Source: Falsiruegeria mediterranea M17 (GTDB lineage Bacteria > Pseudomonadota > Alphaproteobacteria > Rhodobacterales > Rhodobacteraceae). Taken from it: a DNA stretch of 64,000 nt. The position numbers and the translations under genes are program-made. The notes beneath the pieces are model-generated. The model had not been told where the DNA came from. It did not search any database and saw only the letters and a list, made by a program, of their open reading frames with translations. The stretch is from positions 248,001 to 312,000 of the forward strand of contig NZ_ONZG01000002.1 of the NCBI RefSeq assembly GCF_900302455.1, written 5' to 3'. Below are positions 55,405-64,000 of the stretch, one piece after another. How positions within the stretch are numbered: position 1 is the first letter of the stretch; the number at the start of each line of letters is the position of its first letter.

Positions 55405-58400
55405 CTAGACGATAGAGAACTCCCAGATGTTCGATGTTGTATCGTCGAACACAAAATACTGAACGTTTATCAGGCTGTCCGTGCCATCAAGACCATCCAC
55501 AGTCACTTCGGTCGAAGAGGTTCTGGTAATCGTATAATCCGCGCGGTCGCCAGAGAAGATCGCGAAGTCCGATCCTGCGCCACCGTTGATCGTGTCATTC
55601 CCAGCACCGCCCTTCATCCGGTCGTTGCCACCATACCCGAATATGAAGTCATCCCCGGCGAGGCCATTCAACTGGTTGACCAAGTTGTTTCCGGTGAGGC
55701 TGTCATCGTGATTTGATCCGATGAAATTCTCGATCGAGAAATACAGATCTCGCGCGGCATCACCTCGCGTGCCGTATCCGGCCTGCTCTCCGTCAATGAT
55801 CGGGCCGTTCCGGATCGAGGCACTCACACCCGACGTCGATTGGAAATAGGACACGGTGTCGATACCAGCGCCCCCGAAGTAACGCTCGCGTCCACCGGCA
55901 GATCCCACGAAGAAGTCATAGCCGCCCAAGCCCCTGAAATCATTTTCGTTTCCGTCACCAAAGAAGATATCTTGATAAGATGACCCGGTAATGCGCTCAA
56001 TGCTTATAAAGGTTTGGCCTGCGGCGAGGTTGGTGTTGTTCGAGGGGTCATTTAGATCCACACGCACGCCATTGAAGTCAATTGAGCTGATATTGAAGAT
56101 GTCCGTGGTCACGGGCCTTGCGTTGCCGCCCCATCCTGTGAAGCTGACCATGTCCTTGCCGTTGCCGCCCTCAAGGGTGTCATTGCCTTCGGTTGCCAGG
56201 AACCAGTCATAGTCGCCCTGACCCCGCAGATGGTTGTCGTTTGCATCGCCCTTCATGACGTCGGCGAAAATTGTGCCTGTGGCTCTTTCGATGTTGGTCA
56301 ACGTATTGACGTCACCATTGAACAGGCTGGCACGACCGGCACTCAGGTCGAGGTCCAGCATGAAGTCCAGGTTGGTTCTGCCCGGCACCTCTGGCTGGCT
56401 CAGGAAATCGACCATGTCGTTGCCATCGCCGCCATCAATTGTATCATTGCCCTCGCCCGGTCTGATCCAGTCATTTCCGGCAAAGCCGTTGAACTGTTCG
56501 GCAGCGGAAGTGCCTTCGAGCAGATTGGAGCCACTGGTGCCGTCGAAGATCGGGACGATCAACGCCATGACCTCTGCATAGGTCATCGTTTGGCCCCTAA
56601 AGTCAAAGTTCTCGACATCGTTGAAAACGACATCGACACCATCGGCTGATGTAACTGTCAAAGAACTCGCGTCTCCGGCCACCGAAACACTGGTGCTCGA
56701 TACCGAAAAGACCGCTGTGTCCGTGCCACTTTGACCTCTTAGCGTATCGTCGCCGCCGCCCCCTTCAAGCCGATCGTCTCCATCGCCACCATCGAGACTG
56801 TCGTTCCCTGCACCTCCCGACAACGAATCGAAGTCTGCTCCTCCAAACAGGCTGTCGTTCCCGTCGCCACCCGAAAGCGTATCATTGCCCTCTTCGCCAA
56901 AGAGCGTGTCATCATCATCTTCGCCAAGAAGCAGATCATTGCCCAGACCAGCGGTCAGACTGTCGTTGCCCCATTGGCCGTAAAGGCTGTCATCACCTGC
57001 GGCGCCCAACAACGTATCGTTGCCTTGTCCCCCAACAAGATTCTCAGAGAAGGCTTCGGTCCTGTGATCTGCAGCGCCCCGGAGGATGTCATCGCCGTTG
57101 CCGCCGTAAACTGCATCAGATCCTTCCTGACCATTGATCGTGTCGTTCCCATCGCCGCCGAATAGGGTGTTGTCACCGCTGTTCCCAAAGATCACATTGT
57201 CGCCGGAGTTGCCCCGTCCCGTCAGGTTGGCAGTCCCCAACAGTTCGAGATCTTCGACCGAAGAGTACTGCACATCGCTCAAATTGATGTTGAAGGTCGC
57301 GGCCACCCGGTCATTGTCACCCTGGTTTCCCGATTCCTGAATGACGTCTCCGGCCTCGCTGAGGAAATACAGGTCATTGCCGGCTCCACCGATCAGCGTA
57401 TCCGCACCAAGCCCCCCATCAAGGCGATCATCGCCATCCCCACCTTCAAGCCTGTCATCTGCATCACCGGCCAACAGAGTATCATTGCCACCCAAGCCAC
57501 GCAGTGTTTTGGCCAGGTTTGTGTTTGTGGACCGATCTCCGAAGATAAAGTTGCCCAGGTCATTGCCGGTTGCTGTGTGCGCGTTGATACCGCTTAGAAC
57601 AATGTGTTCCACATGCTGGCTCAGCGTGTAAGTCTCGCTGCGTTGCGAGACAGTGTCCGTGCCTTCACCGGCCTGCTCGACGATAACATCCCCCGCATCG
57701 TCGACGGTGTATTGGTCATCTCCGAGCCCGCCAAACATCTGATCAACTCCGGAACCACCGTCCAGGAAGTCGTTTCCGGCTTCACCAAACAGCGTGTCGT
57801 TGCCTTCCGCGCCGTACAGAACGTCCCTGTCGGCACCGCCGCGCAGAATATCGTTTCCATCACCGCCATCTAAAATGTCCACGCCACCATCACCAAGCAG
57901 CGAGTCTGCGCCATCAGCCCCCAGCAAGCTGTCATTCCCTTCGCCGCCGGCAATCGTGTCATCGCCGTCGCGCCCAAGCAGGGTATCGTTGCCCGGCGTA
58001 CCCACGATCGTATTCGCCGTATCATCTGCTGACGACACGAACTGCCCCCGGATCTCACCTCCGGGATTTGTCGTAGTATGAATATTGAAATACAGCGGCA
58101 TATCGGTGCCGGGCATCGTGGTGCCCAGCGCCGTCGCAAAGGGGTCAATCCCTTCGCTGCTGTCCCAGATACCGGACATTGTCCAGGATCCATCCGCGTT
58201 CAATGTGGCCGCCAGATCGTTGTCGTTCAGGAAATTGAACGCAACGCCGCCGTTTGTGCCGCGCGCGCCAGTGTGGATATGGGCGGCGGTCACATCATCT
58301 GCAGTGTCCGCGGTCTCGCGAGTGTTGAAACCCGGCAACCTGGAGCCAAAATCCAGGCCCGAGACCGTCAAGCTGTACGTCAGATTCCCCGAGGTGGGGT

Positions 58401-60858
58401 CGAAAATCCCGTAGCCCGTACCCGTTGCCGAACTTCCTGTCCCGGCGCCACCATTGGCTTGCGCACCATTCAGTGCAAACTGATAAACCCGTTCCACCGG
58501 CGGCGGCACCATCGCCATGACCTGCGCATAGCTTAGCGTTTGATCAGCGAACTCTACGCTTTCGACGTCATCCATGATGGTGTCCACACCACGAGAGGAC
58601 GTCACGATCACCGAGTTTGTCCCCAATGCAACCGTTGCGTCAGTGCTGGCGACAGCAATTGTTGCCGTATCCGTACCATCGCCGCCAATCAGAAGATCGT
58701 CCCCGTGTCCCCCGCTCAAGGAGTCATCACCAGCGCCGCCATCAAGTGTGTCATCGCCAGCTTGCGCAACAATCGTATCGTTGCCACCGAGACCCGAAAT
58801 CCGGTTGGCCCCGAAATTCCCGCTCATAGAGTTGTTGCCCGCGTTTCCCGTTCCGTCGATGTCCTTGACGTCGGTTACACTGAAGGTGTCACCCTGAAGA
58901 CTGAGGCCTTCAACGTGATCCCCCAAGGTGTACGTAATCGCCGAAAAGACATGGTCGTCATTTGATCCACTGGCATCTTCAACGACTGTATCACCCGCGG
59001 AGTCCACGTAATACCAATCAGCATCGGCACCGCCGGCCATGGTGTCATCTCCGGGGCCACCATTTAGAGTGTCTTGGCCCGCACCACCGGTCAGCGAGTC
59101 ATTCCCTTCGCCACCGCTTATCGTGTCATTGCCGTCACGCCCAAGCAGGGTATCGTTGCCCGGCGTACCCACGATCGTATTCGCAGTATCATCTGCTGAC
59201 GACACGAACTGCCCCCGGATCTCACCTCCGGGATTTGTCGTAGTATGAATATTGAAATACAGCGGCATATCGGTGCCGGGCATCGTGGTGCCCAGCGCCG
59301 TCGCAAAGGGGTCAATCCCTTCGCTGCTGTCCCAGATACCGGACATTGTCCAGGATCCATCCGCGTTCAATGTGGCCGCCAGATCGTTGTCGTTCAGGAA
59401 ATTGAACGCAACGCCGCCGTTTGTGCCGCGCGCGCCAGTGTGGATATGGGCGGCGGTCACATCATCCGTAGTGTCCGTGGTCTCGCGATTGTTGAACCCC
59501 GGCAGCCTGGAACCAAAGTCCAAGCCCGAGACCGTCAAGCTGTACGTCAGATTTCCCGTGGTAGGGTCGAAGATCCCGTAGCCCGTACCCGTTGCCGAAC
59601 TTCCTGTCCCGGCGCCACCATTGGCCTGCGCACCATTCAGTGCAAACTGATAAACCCGTTCCACCGGCGGCGGCACCATCGCCACGAGTTGCGCATAACT
59701 TAGTGCTTGATCGTTGAACTGAACACTTTCGACGTCATCCATGATCGTATCCACGCCACGAGCGGACGTCACAATCACCGAGTTTGTCCCCATTGCCACG
59801 GTCGCGTCAGTGCTGACGACAGCAATTGATGCGATATCCGTGCCATCGCCGCCAATCAGAAGGTTGTCCCCAATTCCCACAAACAAAGAATCATCACCAT
59901 CGCCACCATCAAGCGTGTCGTCACCCGCTAGCCCCGCAATCGAATCGTTGCCACCGAGACCTGAAAGCCGGTTGGCCCCATAATTCCCCTGCAAAAAGTT
60001 GTTGCCCGCGTTGCCCGTTCCATCAATATCGGAGACGTCGAATCCACTTGGGGTATCCCGCCAAAGCCTGAGGTTTTCAACGTGGTCCCCCAAGGTGTAC
60101 GTAATCGCCGAAACGACACGGTCGCTATTTGATCCACTGGCATCTTCAACGACCGTATCGCCCGCGGAGCCCACGTAATAAGAATCGTCACCGGCCCCTC
60201 CGGCCATGGTGTCGTCACCGGCGCCCCCGTCCAGAGTGTCGCCATCTGCTCCGCCTGTCAGAGAGTCGTTGCCATCACCGCCCGAAAGCGAGTCTTCCCC
60301 GGCGTCGCCACTGATCGTGTCATTGCCCCCGAGACCAAACAGCGTGTCATCGCCCGTGGTACCGTTTACGGTGTTGGCGTTTTCATCCGACATCCCAAGG
60401 ATTTGCCCGCGGATCTCTCCGCCTCCGTTGCCCGCCGTGTGGAAATTGAAATACAGGCCGGTATCACTGCCCGGGGTCGAATTGCCAAAGATCGTGGAAT
60501 ATGTCGGATCGATCGACGGCGTGTCCGTCGTGTCCCAGATGCCGCTGATCGTTCGCGAGCCATCCGCATTGTGTGTCTGTGTAAGGTCGCCATCGTTGAG
60601 GAAGGCAAACGCCACACCGCCGCTTGCGCCGGTCGCGCCCTGATGGATGTGGGCGGTCGTGACGTCGTCGCTCGTATCTGCTGTTTCCGCTACGCCGCTG
60701 TCAAAGAGGTTTCCAAAATCCAGTTGACTGATGCGAACAGTGTAAGAAAACGTATCATTTACAGTGTCGTAGATCCCGTACCCAATACCATTGGCCGTTG
60801 TTGTAACCGGCGTCGTAACTTGGGATCCATCAAGTGAGATTTGAAAAGCAATGGACAT
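55405..60858 (-). CDS. Giant CHRD-domain RTX calcium-binding protein
   Basis: An 1817-residue secreted protein. It holds three CHRD (chordin-type) domains, at about residues 1-157, 399-553 and 788-942 (each ending GGEIRGQ). Each is followed by RTX nonapeptide blocks (GGxGxDxLx, for example GGAGNDSLDGGDGDDRL) that bind calcium. Further RTX repeats and longer linkers occupy about residues 950-1480 and 1690-1770. There is no N-terminal signal, and the Asp/Gly-rich C terminus (FSGDRADYTITRTSSTEVTV) fits type I secretion by an ABC/MFP/OMP exporter. No exporter genes are nearby. CHRD2 and CHRD3 with flanks are near-identical at the DNA level. GGAG lies 7 bp before ATG 60858. It is probably a surface or matrix protein. 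Confidence 0.88.
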   Translation of the reverse strand: MSIAFQISLDGSQVTTPVTTTANGIGYGIYDTVNDTFSYTVRISQLDFGNLFDSGVAETADTSDDVTTAHIHQGATGASGGVAFAFLNDGDLTQTHNADGSRTISGIWDTTDTPSIDPTYSTIFGNSTPGSDTGLYFNFHTAGNGGGEIRGQILGMSDENANTVNGTTGDDTLFGLGGNDTISGDAGEDSLSGGDGNDSLTGGADGDTLDGGAGDDTMAGGAGDDSYYVGSAGDTVVEDASGSNSDRVVSAITYTLGDHVENLRLWRDTPSGFDVSDIDGTGNAGNNFLQGNYGANRLSGLGGNDSIAGLAGDDTLDGGDGDDSLFVGIGDNLLIGGDGTDIASIAVVSTDATVAMGTNSVIVTSARGVDTIMDDVESVQFNDQALSYAQLVAMVPPPVERVYQFALNGAQANGGAGTGSSATGTGYGIFDPTTGNLTYSLTVSGLDFGSRLPGFNNRETTDTTDDVTAAHIHTGARGTNGGVAFNFLNDNDLAATLNADGSWTMSGIWDSSEGIDPFATALGTTMPGTDMPLYFNIHTTTNPGGEIRGQFVSSADDTANTIVGTPGNDTLLGRDGNDTISGGEGNDSLTGGAGQDTLNGGPGDDTMAGGADADWYYVDSAGDTVVEDASGSNDDHVFSAITYTLGDHVEGLSLQGDTFSVTDVKDIDGTGNAGNNSMSGNFGANRISGLGGNDTIVAQAGDDTLDGGAGDDSLSGGHGDDLLIGGDGTDTATIAVASTDATVALGTNSVIVTSSRGVDTIMDDVESVEFADQTLSYAQVMAMVPPPVERVYQFALNGAQANGGAGTGSSATGTGYGIFDPTSGNLTYSLTVSGLDFGSRLPGFNTRETADTADDVTAAHIHTGARGTNGGVAFNFLNDNDLAATLNADGSWTMSGIWDSSEGIDPFATALGTTMPGTDMPLYFNIHTTTNPGGEIRGQFVSSADDTANTIVGTPGNDTLLGRDGDDTIAGGEGNDSLLGADGADSLLGDGGVDILDGGDGNDILRGGADRDVLYGAEGNDTLFGEAGNDFLDGGSGVDQMFGGLGDDQYTVDDAGDVIVEQAGEGTDTVSQRSETYTLSQHVEHIVLSGINAHTATGNDLGNFIFGDRSTNTNLAKTLRGLGGNDTLLAGDADDRLEGGDGDDRLDGGLGADTLIGGAGNDLYFLSEAGDVIQESGNQGDNDRVAATFNINLSDVQYSSVEDLELLGTANLTGRGNSGDNVIFGNSGDNTLFGGDGNDTINGQEGSDAVYGGNGDDILRGAADHRTEAFSENLVGGQGNDTLLGAAGDDSLYGQWGNDSLTAGLGNDLLLGEDDDDTLFGEEGNDTLSGGDGNDSLFGGADFDSLSGGAGNDSLDGGDGDDRLEGGGGDDTLRGQSGTDTAVFSVSSTSVSVAGDASSLTVTSADGVDVVFNDVENFDFRGQTMTYAEVMALIVPIFDGTSGSNLLEGTSAAEQFNGFAGNDWIRPGEGNDTIDGGDGNDMVDFLSQPEVPGRTNLDFMLDLDLSAGRASLFNGDVNTLTNIERATGTIFADVMKGDANDNHLRGQGDYDWFLATEGNDTLEGGNGKDMVSFTGWGGNARPVTTDIFNISSIDFNGVRVDLNDPSNNTNLAAGQTFISIERITGSSYQDIFFGDGNENDFRGLGGYDFFVGSAGGRERYFGGAGIDTVSYFQSTSGVSASIRNGPIIDGEQAGYGTRGDAARDLYFSIENFIGSNHDDSLTGNNLVNQLNGLAGDDFIFGYGGNDRMKGGAGNDTINGGAGSDFAIFSGDRADYTITRTSSTEVTVDGLDGTDSLINVQYFVFDDTTSNIWEFSIV
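57967..58530. repeat. Internal duplication of the CHRD/RTX gene, unit 1
   Basis: This segment repeats at 59134-59697 with an offset of exactly 1167 bp (389 codons). Bases 58019-58299 are identical to 59186-59466, 281 bp without a difference, which suggests a recent duplication or gene conversion. It encodes CHRD3 and its flank. Confidence 0.88.
59134..59697. repeat. Internal duplication of the CHRD/RTX gene, unit 2
   Basis: Partner of the 57967-58530 segment, encoding CHRD2 and its flank. The first CHRD domain (60366-60858) is clearly more diverged, so only the second and third copies are recent relatives. Confidence 0.88.
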
Positions 60859-61345
60859 TGGCAGCTCCAGCTATGTCGCGTGTTTAGCTGCAAAAATCTC
60901 CCTCACCTTTCAGAACATTGCCTTGGCGAGGGTCATACAGAAAAATTGACGCGAGGAAACATTCAAAAAATTGTGCCTCATTCCTATAACATAAAACCCG
61001 ATTTACAAAATAAAACTTGCCGACAGCCCGTCAGGCGGGGGCCGGGCTTCAACTTGCAGAGCCCTCCGAATACAGTTTCGTATAACGGCGACGGGATTTG
61101 GGGTGCTCAAGTGCCTCGCATTCTCTTTTGCATCACGCATCAGATCGATGCGTCCAGCCCGACATCAAGAAACAATAGGCCCGCTGGATACGTCCGCGCC
61201 TGGCAACAGACCGCATCAAGTCTGCAACACTCGCGCGCCAACGTTCCAGGCAACACAGACCGTCACGGAGCTGTAACCGGGGCTTCATCCAACCGTCATA
61301 GCGTCATGCCAAGGAGCCCGTAAACATCTGGATTGGGGCAGCTGG
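60859..61345. other. 487-bp gap between the divergent RTX and hydrolase genes
   Basis: No gene is supported here. An A/T-rich stretch at about 60945-61020 (CTATAACATAAAACCCGATT, TACAAAATAAAAC) is the likely promoter area for the RTX gene. The remainder looks like unconstrained sequence with one short composition-biased open frame. Confidence 0.5.
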
Positions 61346-62272
61346 ATGACGATACTTCGGATCAACGCGCAAGGAACGCAACCAACAATACATGACAGTC
61401 CGCAGTCGGTTGAGAGTGTGATCCGGCAAACGCGCGACTTACCCGGGCCAGTTGTCATCATGACCCATGGGTATTCCTATCGCACCCATGACCCTGTCGA
61501 CTGCCCTCATGATCTGGTGCTTTCAATGGCCCCCAAGGCGCGCCCCAAGCGGGTCAAGAGTTGGCCGCGTGCGCTTGGCCTTGACCGTCCGGACCGCCTG
61601 TCCATCGCATTCGGTTGGGATGCGCATGGTACCCTTTGGGCGGCTCGGCGGCGCGCTTTGCAGGCGGGCCAGGCGCTGGCCCGTGTCATTTGTTGCCTGA
61701 AACAAGTGAACCCCAATCGTCCGGTTCACTTCATCGGCCATTCTCTTGGAATTGAAGTGGCGCTGGAGGCCTTGCATCACTTGGAACCCGGACAACTCGC
61801 GCGGATCATTTCCCTGACCGGCGCCGCTTACCGGATGCGTACGCTCGATGCGCTGTCTACACGAGCCGGCAAGTCGGCAGAGTTCATAAACGTGACCGCG
61901 CGGGAAAATGATCTTTTCGATTTCCTGTTCGAGCGGGTCATCGCGCCCTCGGCCCCAAGCGACTGTGCCATCGGCCAAGGCATTGCCGCCCCAAACGCAG
62001 TCACGCTTCAGTTGGATTGCAGCCACAGCCTGAATGCTCTTGCCGCGCTCGGTGTGCCGATCGAGGCCCCGAACCGGCGTATCTGCCATTGGTCCAGCTA
62101 TATGCGCCCCGGTGTATTCAACCTCTATGACCGTCTGCTGTGCTCCGACAGGCCACTGTCGCTTGCCGCCTTGCAGGACGCCCTGCCCGACCAGACAGCG
62201 GCGCGTTGGTCACGTTTGTTTGCACTGCCCCGGTATGACTTTCCCTTGCCGTTTGCGCAGAATACCCCATGA
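61346..62272 (+). CDS. Alpha/beta hydrolase with GHSLG elbow
   Basis: A 308-residue protein with an alpha/beta-hydrolase core. The nucleophile motif is HFIGHSLGIEVALEAL (G-H-S-L-G), the oxyanion HG segment is VIMTHGYSYR, and a possible Asp/His pair lies in the C-terminal third (LQLDCSHSLNA). It has no signal peptide. It resembles esterase/DUF900-like hydrolases and cannot be assigned a substrate. ATG 61346 is the only good start, but the ribosome binding site is weak (GGGGCAG). It is divergent from the RTX gene and 48 bp before the glutathione S-transferase gene. Confidence 0.78.
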   Translation: MTILRINAQGTQPTIHDSPQSVESVIRQTRDLPGPVVIMTHGYSYRTHDPVDCPHDLVLSMAPKARPKRVKSWPRALGLDRPDRLSIAFGWDAHGTLWAARRRALQAGQALARVICCLKQVNPNRPVHFIGHSLGIEVALEALHHLEPGQLARIISLTGAAYRMRTLDALSTRAGKSAEFINVTARENDLFDFLFERVIAPSAPSDCAIGQGIAAPNAVTLQLDCSHSLNALAALGVPIEAPNRRICHWSSYMRPGVFNLYDRLLCSDRPLSLAALQDALPDQTAARWSRLFALPRYDFPLPFAQNTP

Positions 62273-62320
62273 TCCGCTTCTGAACATTGCGCCAGAGGTG
62301 CGCGCCAGAGGGGGACAGGC

Positions 62321-63022
62321 ATGCCGAAACCAATCGACCTTTATTATTGGCCGACACCCAACGGGTGGAAGGTGTCCATCGCGCTGGAAGAGATGGGGCT
62401 GCCCTATAACCTTCACCTGATCAACATCGGCAAGGGCGATCAGTTCGATCCTGAATTTTTGAAGATCGCCCCCAACAACCGAATGCCTGCCATCACCGAT
62501 CCCGATGGACCGGGTGACGCACCGGTCTCGCTTTTCGAAAGCGGGGCGATCCTGATGTATCTGGCGCGCAAGACCGGGCGGTTCTATGGCGAAACCGAGC
62601 GGGACCGCTTGACGGTCGAACAATGGCTCATGTGGCAGATGGGCGGCGTTGGCCCGATGGCGGGACAGGCGCATCACTTTCTGAAATATGCGCCCAACAT
62701 GGACCCGCCGCAGGATCTGCCCTATCCCAAGGACCGCTATCGCGCCGAGGTTGCGCGTCTCTATGGTGTGCTGGATCGGCGTCTGGCCGACAATGAATTT
62801 GTGGCCGGCGGGTTCTACTCGATCGCGGATATGGCAATCTGGCCCTGGGCTTGCCTGTGGGAGGGACAGCAGCAGACGCTGGACGACAAGCCACATTTCG
62901 CACGCTGGCTGGAACAGGTTGGCAGCCGTCCCGGGGTGCAGGCGGGTCAGTCGCTCAAGATCGAGCTGCGCGGCGATCACCGCAGCAAACAGGCGCAGGA
63001 TACCCTGTTCAAACGGAAATAG
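62321..63022 (+). CDS. Glutathione S-transferase family protein (YfcG/Ure2p-like)
   Basis: A 233-residue cytoplasmic GST-fold protein. The N-terminal thioredoxin-like domain begins IDLYYWPTPNGWKVSIALEE, where the Thr-Pro-Asn pattern is typical of Ure2p/YfcG-type disulfide-bond oxidoreductases that bind GSSG. VSLFESGAILMYLARKTG is the glutathione-binding ESxAI segment. The C-terminal all-helical domain carries SIADMAIWPW. A role in thiol redox is likely, but the substrate is unknown. It starts 48 bp after the hydrolase and may be co-transcribed with it. Confidence 0.92.
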   Translation: MPKPIDLYYWPTPNGWKVSIALEEMGLPYNLHLINIGKGDQFDPEFLKIAPNNRMPAITDPDGPGDAPVSLFESGAILMYLARKTGRFYGETERDRLTVEQWLMWQMGGVGPMAGQAHHFLKYAPNMDPPQDLPYPKDRYRAEVARLYGVLDRRLADNEFVAGGFYSIADMAIWPWACLWEGQQQTLDDKPHFARWLEQVGSRPGVQAGQSLKIELRGDHRSKQAQDTLFKRK

Positions 63023-63047
63023 TGCTGCGCGGAACCTCTGTCAGCGC

Positions 63048-63623
63048 TCAGATGTCTTCCTGCTGGACTTTGTCCGGTTCAAGATCTGCCTCGACGCCGT
63101 CAAGCTGAACAGCGACCAGCCCCATCTTGCGAGCAGCGGCGAGGCTCAGGATGCCGGAATCCAGGCCTTCGGGCTTTTGGTACCGGCGTACGGCAGCCCG
63201 TGTGCGCGCGTCCATCTCGCCATTGATTGGCCCGCGATACAGATAGCGCGCAGCCAGGGCGCGTTGAACTGACGAGACAAACTCGGGCGTCATCTCGTGT
63301 GCGCAGGGCGTCTGGAACCAGGTTTCCTGGCGCGGGCGGACAATCTGCTGCTGGGTTTCGGTCTTGAAGATGGCAGGCTGTTGCACGGTGCCATCGGCCA
63401 GGACTTCGGCCGGTTGCAGCATCACCTGATTGGTGACGGTTTCGATGATGGCAGGCGTCACGTCCTTGCCCCAACAGGTGTTGGGCGCAGCACCCGGAGG
63501 GGCCTCGGCGTTGAAGCGTGTGACCTCAGGCTCGTTCAAGGCCCCCAGATCGGGCACGGCCGAGGCGCAGGCGCCAAGACCGATCAGCGCAAGCGCGCTC
63601 AGGGTGATACGAAACTGGGTCAT
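63048..63623 (-). CDS. Peptidoglycan-binding lipoprotein
   Basis: A 191-residue lipoprotein. The signal peptide ends with the lipobox LGAC19, so Cys19 would be lipid-modified. The C-terminal half has a peptidoglycan-binding domain at about residues 115-165 (VSSVQRALAARYLYRGPING and RTRAAVRRYQ). The middle contains conserved Cys residues (NTCWGKD, TPCAHE). It is probably an outer-membrane lipoprotein attached to the cell wall. It is convergent with the GST gene and lies 66 bp after dnaE2 on the same strand. Confidence 0.88.
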   Translation of the reverse strand: MTQFRITLSALALIGLGACASAVPDLGALNEPEVTRFNAEAPPGAAPNTCWGKDVTPAIIETVTNQVMLQPAEVLADGTVQQPAIFKTETQQQIVRPRQETWFQTPCAHEMTPEFVSSVQRALAARYLYRGPINGEMDARTRAAVRRYQKPEGLDSGILSLAAARKMGLVAVQLDGVEADLEPDKVQQEDI

Positions 63624-63689
63624 GCTCGGGCCTCTGTGGGCGTTTGGCGTGATCTTATCGCAAAATCACACCTCGCGCAAAGGGAGACA

Positions 63690-64000
63690 TCAGGGCGCAC
63701 CTTGCGGGGCCAGCAAATGATCCAGCATGGGCGAGATATCCTCGATCTCTTCGGCAATCACATGGGTCACGGAATGGGCCCGCTGCATCCGGCCCGTAAC
63801 CCGCAAGAGCCGCCCGGCAATGACTGCACGGCGGAAACGTTCATAGATCTTGCGCCAGACCACGATGTTGACCACCCCGGTCTCATCCTCGAGCGTGAGA
63901 AAGATCACCCCCTTGGCGGTTCCGGGCCTTTGCCGCAGGATCACCAGCCCCGCCACCGTGATCCGCGCGCCCTCTGGCGGTTCCTCCAGCCGGGCGGCCA
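63690..64000 (-). CDS. dnaE2: Error-prone DNA polymerase DnaE2, C-terminal fragment
   Basis: The last 103 codons of a gene that runs off the right edge of the window. The visible part is the OB-fold domain of DnaE2-type DNA polymerases (VAGLVILRQRPGTAKGVIFLTLEDETGVVNIVVW, seen in part as RQRPGTAKGVIF and LEDETGVVNIVVW). The tail is HVIAEEIEDISPMLDHLLAP. DnaE2 takes part in translesion, mutagenic DNA synthesis with ImuA and ImuB, which would lie beyond base 64000. Its 5' end cannot be seen, and SOS control cannot be checked. Confidence 0.9.
   Translation of the reverse strand, partial: AARLEEPPEGARITVAGLVILRQRPGTAKGVIFLTLEDETGVVNIVVWRKIYERFRRAVIAGRLLRVTGRMQRAHSVTHVIAEEIEDISPMLDHLLAPQGAP

Noticed and set aside
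55405-60858. Dense short repeats resembling a CRISPR array or satellite DNA
   Set aside because: They follow a 9-residue coding period (RTX GGxGxDxxx) within one long reading frame, with no conserved spacer/repeat lengths and no cas genes.

Overview
The window looks like chromosomal DNA of an alphaproteobacterium of the order Rhodobacterales, most likely the marine roseobacter group (Ruegeria/Phaeobacter-like). This is inferred from several signals together: high GC content with long shadow frames, a DUF2244 gene behind aa3 oxidase subunit I, overlapping folB-folP, a SAM-II riboswitch before metZ, a CtrA-type TTAA-N7-TTAA box, a DddP-like M24 protein, a CHRD/RTX giant protein, and roseobacter-style intergenic hairpin repeats. 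I see no phage, plasmid, IS element or CRISPR array. Most of the window is ordinary core chromosome, with accessory flavour at 40-43 kb, 48-53 kb and 55-61 kb.

Layout. 0-8.9 kb: tRNA-Leu(GAG), a DsbA-family oxidoreductase, lipB, a LuxR-HTH protein carrying a catalytically broken alpha/beta-hydrolase domain, a HIT protein, ctaD with an FNR-type box, DUF2244, a GatB/YqeY protein and carA. 8.9-15.7 kb: a membrane glycosyltransferase with an N-terminal MshEN-like (c-di-GMP-type) domain behind a CtrA box, a GntR regulator, a HAD nucleotidase, a UbiH-type hydroxylase, an M50-like membrane protease and a class V aminotransferase. 15.8-23.2 kb: a complete histidine utilisation locus, hutI-hutH-hutG-hutU on the minus strand with 4-bp ATGA overlaps, divergent from hutF-hutC, with a HutC-type palindrome between the arms. 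23.3-25.4 kb: two Lrp/AsnC regulators divergent from ilvC. 25.5-30.1 kb: a 45-aa lipoprotein missed by length filters, a Rieske oxygenase, an EamA transporter, folP and folB.

30.2-40.1 kb: a SleB-type cell-wall hydrolase, a divergent pyruvate phosphate dikinase, glyS, gltS, a DUF6446 protein, MarC, an FkbM methyltransferase and glyQ. 40.3-47.4 kb: a secreted peptidoglycan-binding pseudo-protease, an AruI-like ThDP enzyme overlapping trkH, an Ala/Lys/Pro-rich protein and folE2. 47.5-55 kb: a LysR regulator, a two-gene unit of a HalD/BesD-like Fe(II)/2OG oxygenase and a DddP-like metalloprotein, a secreted hydrolase, an L,D-transpeptidase-family protein, and metZ under a SAM-II riboswitch followed by a terminator. 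55.4-60.9 kb: a 1817-aa CHRD/RTX calcium-binding exoprotein with an internal 1167-bp duplication. 61.3-64 kb: a hydrolase, a glutathione S-transferase, a peptidoglycan-binding lipoprotein and the 3' end of dnaE2.

The most interesting non-genic signal is a family of interspersed intergenic repeats: five copies at about 23.2, 27.0, 42.15, 46.15 and 53.4 kb. They share a core of about 58 bp whose hairpins are kept by compensatory changes, and two copies are extended to about 230-250 bp. The most interesting proteins are three that keep a fold but have lost catalytic residues (LuxR-hydrolase, trypsin-like protein, dikinase N-domain), the MshEN-glycosyltransferase with its CtrA box, and the oxygenase/DddP-like pair.
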